Positions 53,187 to 59,329 of a stretch of DNA of 59,329 bases are shown one piece after another (the stretch's first letter is position 1; every line of letters begins with the position of its first letter). A program made the position numbers and the translations under genes. Below the pieces are notes generated by a model, which saw only the letters and a list, made by a program, of their open reading frames with translations, ran no database searches and was not told the origin of the DNA. The stretch is from Chitinophagales bacterium (GTDB lineage: Bacteria; Bacteroidota; Bacteroidia; Chitinophagales; Saprospiraceae), in contig JAKSDI010000069.1 of assembly GCA_022360175.1 (NCBI GenBank), positions 1-59,329 on the forward strand. Reading direction: 5' to 3'.

Positions 53187-53402
53187 TTATTTCCCTCCTT
53201 CTCCTGGTATCCCGGCATCATCGCTATTCGGGATAGGTTGAGAATACTGTTGCTCTTCTTCACGTCGGCGAGCCTCATATATGTTGGCCATGGAAGAGAG
53301 TGCTACCAGTTTTACAAGACTGGAAACTGCTGCTTCATCAGGAGTAGAAGCTTCCTCTTCACCCCTTAGCCATTTTATGAATTCCCTTAATTCTTTTACC
53401 AT
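53187..53402 (-). CDS. Hypothetical small protein
   Basis: 71 residues from MVKELREFI; an upstream TTG would add a hydrophobic stretch but is less likely. The sequence is charged, with LVKLVALSSMANIYEARRREEEQQ and a Gly-rich tail. There is no recognised family. It converges with the PKD gene, 3 bp between stops. Confidence 0.5.
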   Translation of the reverse strand: MVKELREFIKWLRGEEEASTPDEAAVSSLVKLVALSSMANIYEARRREEEQQYSQPIPNSDDAGIPGEGGK

Positions 53403-53545
53403 GTTATCGTTTATACGAGATAATAAACAAACAAAAATTAAAATAGATGTGACTTTTCTCTGAACCCCAGTCAAAAGGAAGACTGTAGGATTGGAGAAAC
53501 CCTTATCTTTCAGTAAATTTATCGAAAATCAAATAAGAGAAAAAC

Positions 53546-54169
53546 ATGAGTGCAAATTTAATGGACCTGCTTCAAGGATCACTATCTGAGGGAATGATTG
53601 ATCAATTAAGCCAACAGATTGGTGGTGCTGATAAAGAACAAACAGCTGCGGCAGCTTCTGGTATTGTCACAACACTAATGGGAGCATTGGCAAAAAATGC
53701 TTCTAATGCGGATGGTGCTACGGCATTAAATAATGCTTTGGATCGCGATCATGATGGTAGTATCCTAACAGATATTATGGGAATGTTGGGTGGACAAACG
53801 CAAGCAAGCAACAGCAGCATGTTGAATGGTGCAGGTATCCTAAACCATGTACTGGGAAATAAGCAGGGGGGAGCTATTGAAATGATTAGTAAGCTGAGTG
53901 GATTGGACAGCAGTAAAACGGGAAGTTTGATGACTATGCTGGCTCCTGTAATTATGGGGGCTCTAGGTAAGACGAAGCGCGATCAAGGTTTGGATGTAGC
54001 TGGTTTAGCATCTCTGTTGTCAGGTACTGTTACTTCTCAACAGCAACAGAATCCTACAATGAACCTTGTGACAAGCTTTTTAGATAGCGATGGAGATGGT
54101 AGTATCGTAGATGATGTTGCTAACATTGGAATGAAAATCCTGGGAGGATTTTTTGGCCGTAAGCGCTAA
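53546..54169 (+). CDS. DUF937 family protein
   Basis: 207 residues. The DUF937 pattern is LMDLLQGSLSEGMIDQLSQQIGG, then AAASGIVTTLMGALAKNAS and ILNHVLGNKQGGAIEMISKLSGLD. Two Asp-rich loops (DRDHDGSILTDI; DSDGDGSIVDDV) look like calcium-binding loops. The protein has no signal peptide. The function is unknown. Confidence 0.9.
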   Translation: MSANLMDLLQGSLSEGMIDQLSQQIGGADKEQTAAAASGIVTTLMGALAKNASNADGATALNNALDRDHDGSILTDIMGMLGGQTQASNSSMLNGAGILNHVLGNKQGGAIEMISKLSGLDSSKTGSLMTMLAPVIMGALGKTKRDQGLDVAGLASLLSGTVTSQQQQNPTMNLVTSFLDSDGDGSIVDDVANIGMKILGGFFGRKR

Positions 54170-54426
54170 ACCGTATCACCGATCTAATTTGGTCACAGTT
54201 AAATAATTAGTCACTGAATAGAGACTATAGTTTAACAAAAGGAAAGTACTCTAATAAAAGCGATATAGGAGATATCCACGGATTGCTTGAATTGCACGAA
54301 ATCTTGGGAATTGGTGAAATAGATGTAATTCGTGGACTCCCCAAACTTATCAGCGCCTGTGTCCAAAAAACTGTAACTATTTTTGAGTTTTAATGAGGTT
54401 GACAATCGGTCAACTTATTAAAAATA
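54170..54426. other. Non-coding spacer
   Basis: No gene is supported. It has a GTTGAC-N5-GTCAAC dyad at about 54399-54415 and a segment with TTCGTGGAC near 54330 that resembles the spacer at 48740-48830. Confidence 0.35.
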
Positions 54427-54454
54427 AAAAAGCCGATCGGGAGATCGGCTTTTT
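54427..54454. terminator. Strong bidirectional intrinsic terminator
   Basis: AAAAAGCCGATC (54427-54438) pairs perfectly with GATCGGCTTTTT (54443-54454) around a 4-nt loop, giving a T-tract on both strands. It ends transcription of the DUF937 gene and of tatA. Confidence 0.9.
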
Positions 54455-54458
54455 ATTT

Positions 54459-54677
54459 TTATGCACTCGTTTTGCTCTCTTCTTTCTTTTCGGCTTCTTT
54501 CATACCATCTTTTAGCTCGCTTTCCAATGTTGAACGCGCGCTGTTGAACTCGCGAATGCCCTTTCCAATACCGCGCATGAGTTCCGGAATCTTCTTGCCG
54601 CCAAACAACAACAGAATAGCAAACATCACTACCAGCATTTCGGGACCAAAGAAGTTAAACAATAATATATTTTCCAT
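54459..54677 (-). CDS. tatA: Sec-independent translocase component TatA/E
   Basis: 72 residues. It has one N-terminal membrane helix with the [24 protein letters not shown] signature, an amphipathic helix ([18 protein letters not shown]), and a charged tail. TatA oligomers form the pore for folded Tat substrates. tatC is not adjacent. A strong terminator lies directly downstream. Confidence 0.94.
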   Translation of the reverse strand: MENILLFNFFGPEMLVVMFAILLLFGGKKIPELMRGIGKGIREFNSARSTLESELKDGMKEAEKKEESKTSA

Positions 54678-54775
54678 AACAGGTTATTTTAAATTAGTAC
54701 AAAGATAATCTATTTATCAGGCTGTTAAGTAATTAGATGGTCACTTAGTTCAAAAGTTTAACAGCCCTTATTGTT

Positions 54776-55729
54776 TTATTTTTTCAAACCTATTTCTCGC
54801 AATCGCTCATCTAGATATTCTCCGGCAGTAATTGGCTCATAGGCACGAGGAGATTCAGCTGTTACACAGCGATCCAAACAGCTGAGGTCCATATCTGTCT
54901 TAGGGTGTAAAAAGAAAGGAATGGACAATCGGGGTAAGTGCCATTCTTCTCTTGGCGGATTAACCACCCGGTGCGTAGTAGACTTCAGGTAGTTATTCGT
55001 TAGCCGCTGAAGCATATCTCCAACATTGATCACGATCTCGTTTTCTTCTGGCATTACAGCTAACCACTCTTCATCCTTTGTGAATACCTGAAGGCCACCA
55101 GCAGATGCGCCTACCAATAGCGTAATCAGGTTGATATCTTCATGCTGTTCTGCACGGATGGCCGATGCTGGCTCCTGAGTAATAGGAGGATAGTAAATAG
55201 CACGAAGAATACTATTGCCATTATGAATTCTTGTATCAAAATAGTCGTCTGCTAATTCAAGATGAATAGCAATTGCACGAAGTAACTCTGCGCCTGCTTT
55301 TTCAAATTGTTTGTACAACTGAATTCCCAGTTGGGTAAACTCTGGAGTTTCTTTAACAGAAACATTATCAGGATAATTTAGCTCCGCAGCTCCTTCTCCT
55401 TCGGGTTCTTGTCCTAATTGGTAGAATTCTTTTAAATCTGCTACTTGAGATTGTTTAGCATGCTCTTTACCAAAAGAAGTGTATCCTCTTTGCCCAGACA
55501 TGCCAGCTACTTCATATTGCTTTTTTGTGTCTACCGGTAGAGCAAAAAAACGTTTGGAAGCGGTGTAAAAATCATCAATAAGTTGTTTTGGGATACCGTG
55601 ATTAACAACTCCTACAAATCCAATTTCATGAAATGCATTGCCCAACTTTTCAACAAATGCTGCCCGCTCTTCAGCATTGCCATTGATAAAGGAGGAGAGG
55701 TCAACAACGGGAATGGCTCTTTTAGTCAT
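54776..55729 (-). CDS. 2-oxoglutarate/Fe(II) oxygenase, isopenicillin-N-synthase-like
   Basis: 317 residues. The N-terminal DIOX_N domain (IPVVDLSSFINGN; GFVGVVNHGIP) is followed by a jelly-roll core. Fe ligands are H196 and D198 (EQHEDINLIT) and H253 (STTHRVVNP), and the co-substrate residues are R267-x-S269 (PRLSIPFF). Members hydroxylate or desaturate small molecules; the substrate is unknown. It is a single gene. Confidence 0.93.
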   Translation of the reverse strand: MTKRAIPVVDLSSFINGNAEERAAFVEKLGNAFHEIGFVGVVNHGIPKQLIDDFYTASKRFFALPVDTKKQYEVAGMSGQRGYTSFGKEHAKQSQVADLKEFYQLGQEPEGEGAAELNYPDNVSVKETPEFTQLGIQLYKQFEKAGAELLRAIAIHLELADDYFDTRIHNGNSILRAIYYPPITQEPASAIRAEQHEDINLITLLVGASAGGLQVFTKDEEWLAVMPEENEIVINVGDMLQRLTNNYLKSTTHRVVNPPREEWHLPRLSIPFFLHPKTDMDLSCLDRCVTAESPRAYEPITAGEYLDERLREIGLKK

Positions 55730-55804
55730 ATTATCAAATTAGTGTAGTAAGTATATTTTATACAAAGTACAGCATTTTAGCATTCTCTTGCAAGTAAGAA
55801 AAGT

Positions 55805-55900
55805 AATGTAGAAGTAAAACCGCGTAATGTAAAATGCCGAAGGCCCGAAAGGGTATAGGAAATATACTATAATAGTTTTGTTCCTTCTACATTCTCCTCC
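55805..55900. repeat. Inverted repeat in the oxygenase/gldB spacer
   Basis: AATGTAGAAG near 55807 is perfectly complementary to CTTCTACATT near 55890, with additional TAAAAC/GTTTTG pairing. It lies in the 212-bp gap between two - strand genes and could act as terminator or leader structure. Nothing else was seen in the gap. Confidence 0.4.
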
Positions 55901-55941
55901 TATATTCTACATTCAGAACGATTTTTATGCACAAGTCCCTA

Positions 55942-56985
55942 CTATTTTCTGGGTTTATATTTAGCAGCATCGAGTAATGCCTGGGCATCCTCCATGGCCA
56001 GCATACTTTCCAGGCTTACATCTGGATTATTTTCAATAAATGATTTAATAATTTGCCATCCTATCCAATTGGCAGATCTACCAGGAGCTTCGGCTGGCAT
56101 ACCAGGAGAATTGGGGCTATACTCTACCAGCTTGCGTATTTTTTCCCACTCCGATGAGTACAATAATTCTTCTTTTATAAGGAAACTCCATATTGCCCTT
56201 TCATTATTGTTCAGCCATTCTGTTTGTTGAGATGTAATTTCTAATTTGATACTATCAGGGGTATGGGGCAAAAAGAGATCTAATAAATAAAGTTTTTTAC
56301 CATTTTGTATCATCAAATCCAGTAAGCGCATTTGTTTGGAAGGAGTAACCATATCATCTGCTAGAGCTTGCAATGTTTTTGCCACCATATGTTCGGGAGT
56401 ATAGGTGCGAGCCATGTAATCCGAAAAAGCAGGGCTTCCAGGATTGTATTCCTGATAAGGGTAATCTTCTCCAAGGAAATAGTCCAGTCCTACAGCAAGG
56501 TCATTCTCACCATAGATAAAAGCTGCTATCGAGTATTCGGCAATAAAAGTAGTGACCGTAGGTACAGGAGCTCCAGGAAAATAATGGGAGTAATAACGAA
56601 AAGCTTCCTCAAAAGCTTCTTCGTATATGCTCATATCGTTGTATACAATTTGAGTCGTATCATATAATGCTCTCAAAGGAGGATACTGTACAAAACCTTG
56701 AATGTATGGAGCAGGCCCTAGTGGTGCAACTCTTTCATCATCAGCATGTAATAACTGGTTAAAAAAAATGTCTCCAAATGCGGGATATTGTTCCATTATT
56801 AGAGCTAGCGCATTTTCCATATTGCTAGTGTCGCACTGAAATAAGTCTTGCTCAAAACGATGAATACTAATATCCATCGGAATGTCAGAAACATCGGGTA
56901 TATTGCGCTTTTTTTCATCCTGACATCCCATCAGGCTAAATAAAGTAACTGTAAAAACTAACAAATAAGCTTTTCTGATATTCAT
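55942..56985 (-). CDS. gldB: Gliding motility lipoprotein GldB
   Basis: 347 residues with lipobox LMGC at residue 21. The GldB pattern is visible: ISIHRFEQDLFQCD, then IMEQYPAFGDIFFNQ, FRYYSHYFPGAPVPTVTTFIAEYS, AVGLDYFLGEDYPYQ, and RSANWIGWQIIKSFIENNPDVSLESMLAMEDAQALLDAAKYKP. GldB is an envelope lipoprotein needed for gliding in Flavobacterium, but it is also found in non-gliding relatives. It is divergent from the PorT-like gene. Confidence 0.88.
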   Translation of the reverse strand: MNIRKAYLLVFTVTLFSLMGCQDEKKRNIPDVSDIPMDISIHRFEQDLFQCDTSNMENALALIMEQYPAFGDIFFNQLLHADDERVAPLGPAPYIQGFVQYPPLRALYDTTQIVYNDMSIYEEAFEEAFRYYSHYFPGAPVPTVTTFIAEYSIAAFIYGENDLAVGLDYFLGEDYPYQEYNPGSPAFSDYMARTYTPEHMVAKTLQALADDMVTPSKQMRLLDLMIQNGKKLYLLDLFLPHTPDSIKLEITSQQTEWLNNNERAIWSFLIKEELLYSSEWEKIRKLVEYSPNSPGMPAEAPGRSANWIGWQIIKSFIENNPDVSLESMLAMEDAQALLDAAKYKPRK

Positions 56986-57069
56986 AGAGATATAACTGAT
57001 TTTGTATAACTTGAGACTTTGAAAATTTCATACTCTCAATACTCAATAGTTCACAAAAAACTGAATAAA

Positions 57070-57801
57070 ATGAGAAAAATTGTTACCCTCGCGGCTTTTT
57101 TAGGTTTGATAATGACAATGGCCAATGCGCAAGGAGAAGTACGCTTTGGTTTTCAACTAAGCCCTACTTTCGGTTGGATGTCTACTGACAACAATAAGAT
57201 CAACACAAATGGAACTAACCTGGGATTGAAATTAGGAATGATAGGGGAGTTCTACTTTCAGGAAAACTATTCTGTATCAACAGGCCTTGGCTTTTATTTT
57301 AATTCGGGCGGAACAATACTTCACGATCAGGCAGGAGAATACTGGCGCAATTCTGAAGTACCACAACTTTGTGCAGATGATTTCAAAAGCCGCGGTCCTA
57401 ACTTGAAATATTCAGTTCAGTATGTAGAAATTCCTATTGGACTGAAAATGAGAACACGTGAGTTTGGATACCTTCGTTATTATGTAGAACCTAATCTTGG
57501 ACTTGGCTTCCGTACGCAGGCAAAAGGCGATGTGGAAAACCAGGGCGACGAATGTAATGATATCAATATTCAAGATGATGTTCGCCTGCTAAATCTTTTT
57601 TGGGGTGTTGGTGCAGGAGTAGAGTACAGTATATCGGAGAGCACTTCTATCGTAGGAGGTATTGGAACACAGTTTGGTTTTGTCGATGTAACAAAAAACG
57701 ATGATATTGTTTATCGTGACAATAATCCCACGACTGCTGCTGAAGAGGATGCTAAAGCTGTTATGCGCGCCATCGTTATCAAGCTAGGTGTAATGTTTTA
57801 G
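57070..57801 (+). CDS. PorT-like outer-membrane beta-barrel protein
   Basis: 243 residues from MRKIVTLAAF; an ATG 51 bases upstream gives an extension without signal-peptide character. The signal peptide ends ANAQG. The barrel pattern is FGFQLSPTFGWMSTDNNKI, then GLKLGMIGEFYFQENYSVSTGLGFYF, VQYVEIPIGLKMRTREFGYL, LFWGVGAGVEYSISEST and the final IVIKLGVMF. It belongs to the outer_membrane beta-barrel (PorT-type) group; a T9SS assembly role is possible but unproven. Confidence 0.83.
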   Translation: MRKIVTLAAFLGLIMTMANAQGEVRFGFQLSPTFGWMSTDNNKINTNGTNLGLKLGMIGEFYFQENYSVSTGLGFYFNSGGTILHDQAGEYWRNSEVPQLCADDFKSRGPNLKYSVQYVEIPIGLKMRTREFGYLRYYVEPNLGLGFRTQAKGDVENQGDECNDINIQDDVRLLNLFWGVGAGVEYSISESTSIVGGIGTQFGFVDVTKNDDIVYRDNNPTTAAEEDAKAVMRAIVIKLGVMF

Positions 57802-57955
57802 AGATGAGGAGTGAGAGGTAAGGAGTGAGTAAAAAACAATAACTACTCACCTCTCACCTCTCACCTCTCACCTCTCACCTCTCACCCTTTGCCCAACGTA
57901 GCTGATAAGCGCAGTTGGGACATCACCACATCACAATATCACCACATGCTATGCG
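57802..57955. repeat. Heptanucleotide tandem repeat plus dispersed hairpin
   Basis: About five tandem CTCACCT units occupy roughly 57845-57886, facing a GAGTGAGAGGTAAGGAGTGAG segment (about 57808-57828) of complementary type, so a hairpin can form. The 28-nt CCCAAC...GTTGGG sequence at 57892-57919 recurs at 31398-31425. No gene is present. Confidence 0.65.
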
Positions 57956-59023
57956 CTACTCTATATACAAATAATCATAATGTACTAGTGCTCGCTTGCC
58001 CTTCGACCCTATATGTTGTCGGGCAGTTTTGTCATCATACTGAGCTTTTCCTATTCCGATAGGAGTACCGTTTTCGGAACATATACGGATAAGGTCTCCT
58101 TTTTTAAAGCTTCCTTCAATATTGACAATTCCGATTGGTAGCAAGCTGCTTATTTTGGTATTAGAGCGCAGTGCATTTTCAGCTCCATCATTGATATAGA
58201 CTGCTGCCTTCCCTTCATTTTGATTGTAAGCCATCCATTTTTTTAGATTGGATACTTCCTTTTTAGCAGGTATAAATCGTGTACCGATATAATCACCTTT
58301 TATTATATCAGTTAAAATGTTTTGCCGTTCGCCATGAGCGATATAAGCGGTGATACCTACTTTGGCTGCTTTTTGAGCAATGCGAAACTTAGTATGCATA
58401 CCTCCACGGCCGAAAGAAGATTTTGTAGGAGTGATCACCTTTAACCACTTTTTATCATGCGCGCTGATTTCAGGAATGACCTGGCTATTTTCCTGGCCAG
58501 GAGGAGCAGTAAGGACACCATCTACACTACTCAGAATAATAAGTGTATCCGCATTGACCATAGCAGCTACCAATCCCGCCAATTCATCATTGTCAGTAAA
58601 CATTAATTCACTAACAGATACTACATCATTTTCATTAACAATAGGAACTATTTTTTCTCTGAGCAATGCCAGAAAGCAATGTTTCATATTGATATAATGC
58701 TCGCGCCCATTGAAATCTTCTTTGGTAGCTAGTACTTGCGCGCAATACAATTTGTGATTGGCGAAAAGCTGGCGATAGATTTCCATTAATCTGACTTGGC
58801 CTATAGAGGATAATACTTGTCGGCGGACCACTTTATTCATATTTTCAGGGAGCCGATACATGCTCATTCCAGCACCTACGGCACCTGAAGAAATCAGGAT
58901 GATCTCATGGCCTTCAGCTTTTAATGCAGCTATTTGATCTGCAAGATGGCTAATATTGGTTATGTTAAGACGATGGTCAGTATGAGCCAGAACATTGGTG
59001 CCTACCTTTACTACTATTCTCAT
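57956..59023 (-). CDS. proB: Glutamate 5-kinase
   Basis: 355 residues. The amino-acid kinase domain is clear (MRIVVKVGTNVLA; EIILISSGAVGAGM; PIVNENDVVSVSELMFTDNDELAGLVAAMVNADTLIILSSVDGVL; GRGGMHTKFRIAQKAAKVGI). A C-terminal PUA domain follows (GKAAVYINDGAENALR ... IGIGKAQYDDKTARQHIG). It performs the first step of proline synthesis, ATP-dependent phosphorylation of glutamate. proA is not in view and may lie beyond the window. Confidence 0.96.
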   Translation of the reverse strand: MRIVVKVGTNVLAHTDHRLNITNISHLADQIAALKAEGHEIILISSGAVGAGMSMYRLPENMNKVVRRQVLSSIGQVRLMEIYRQLFANHKLYCAQVLATKEDFNGREHYINMKHCFLALLREKIVPIVNENDVVSVSELMFTDNDELAGLVAAMVNADTLIILSSVDGVLTAPPGQENSQVIPEISAHDKKWLKVITPTKSSFGRGGMHTKFRIAQKAAKVGITAYIAHGERQNILTDIIKGDYIGTRFIPAKKEVSNLKKWMAYNQNEGKAAVYINDGAENALRSNTKISSLLPIGIVNIEGSFKKGDLIRICSENGTPIGIGKAQYDDKTARQHIGSKGKRALVHYDYLYIE

Positions 59024-59073
59024 TGCGAATGTTTGAAAAGGGAAATTAGTAAATAGTGCTAAAACGTTCTCTT

Positions 59074-59329
59074 AGAGCTTGTTTGGGATTTATTAATCGG
59101 ACTTATTCCGCCACTAATCGGATTACATTTTGTTGGAAGAACGCTCATTTAGCTTGCTCCTCCGCTAAAGCTTCGGCGGCACGCGGAAGGCTAAAATATA
59201 TGCAGCCCATCCGCTATGCGGTTCACTCGCTCAAAAGTCTTCAAGACTTTTGCTCTACGAGTTCGCTCTTTCAGGCCTTATCTAATCCAATTAATGACAA
59301 AATCGTCTCAAAGAACAAATTCCCAAACA
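59074..59329. mobile_element. Dispersed element with terminal inverted repeats, copy 2 (inverted, cut by window end)
   Basis: This is the reverse complement of the element at 43264-43529, about 88% alike by eye, with the same internal AAAAGTCTT-AAGACTTTT palindrome and the TGTTTGGGA...TCCCAAACA ends. The distal few bases of the terminal repeat lie past the window end. Confidence 0.65.

Noticed and set aside
55874-55881. TAGTTTTG box on the + strand as a promoter
   Set aside because: No + strand gene lies downstream within a sensible distance. It falls in AT-rich spacer between two - strand genes.
57840-57890. CRISPR-like array from repeated CTCACCT units
   Set aside because: The units are 7 nt and abut without spacers, so this is a simple tandem repeat.

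Overview
The window is chromosomal DNA of a Bacteroidota bacterium, probably a Saprospira/Lewinella-like lineage. Visible reasons: type IX secretion (T9SS) C-terminal sorting domains with the YPNP motif, PKD domains, a GldB gliding lipoprotein, Bacteroidota-type promoter boxes (TAnnTTTG), lipoproteins ending in ..SC or ..GC, and AT-rich spacers. The family-level placement is inference. No rRNA, tRNA or CRISPR was recognised, and both window ends cut through features.

Region 1 (1-14.8 kb, + strand) is a metal and redox locus. It opens with the 3' 6.9 kb of a giant T9SS-exported surface protein carrying seven blue-copper (cupredoxin) domains, each with an apparent His-Cys-His-Met site. Six bases later comes a CusA-type Cu(I)/Ag(I) RND pump, overlapped by its CusB-type adaptor with an N-terminal metal-binding Cys/Met/His module. 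Behind a separate promoter follow a diheme lipoprotein, a monoheme lipoprotein, an OB-fold protein, a YceI protein and a DUF5777 barrel.

Region 2 (14.8-22.7 kb) has a small hypothetical gene, a PIN toxin/antitoxin pair, the ComM/YifB AAA+ protein, an uncharacterised 466-residue protein and a 1055-residue T9SS-secreted protein.

Region 3 (22.8-31.3 kb, - strand) begins, in map order, with an ECF sigma / anti-sigma / membrane-anchored Spy-like protein / Spy-like / Spy-like-with-T9SS-tag operon that resembles the CnrH-CnrY-CnrX metal-sensing arrangement. Next is a second cluster of diheme lipoprotein, monoheme lipoprotein and DUF5777 barrel, led by a diheme cytochrome, paralogous to the one in region 1. 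A second ECF sigma gene then overlaps a membrane-anchored protein with an outer-membrane-barrel-like C-terminus. Both ECF genes carry the same upstream element at the same distance from the start codon. The two heme clusters flanking a candidate metal-stress regulon, next to a copper pump and a multi-cupredoxin surface protein, are the most notable system here. A joint role in envelope copper handling and/or electron transfer is inference.

Region 4 (31.6-47.1 kb) is a mosaic of small accessory genes: a duplicated envelope protein pair, alpha/beta hydrolases, a paraoxonase-like lactonase, three AraC regulators, SnoaL-like proteins, an ABM protein, an AHSA1 protein, a MerR/Crp regulator pair with a visible MerR-type operator, a DUF1330 protein, a YkvA protein and an internally deleted tocopherol-cyclase-like gene. 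Two MITE-like elements lie here. One of them, of about 266 bp, recurs inverted at the right window edge.

Region 5 (47.4-59.3 kb) is more housekeeping-like: an O-antigen ligase-like protein, a lipoprotein hydrolase, a membrane protein / HTH regulator / DUF4173 cluster with a repeated palindromic operator, a PKD-T9SS protein, a DUF937 protein, TatA, a 2-oxoglutarate oxygenase, GldB, a PorT-like barrel and ProB.
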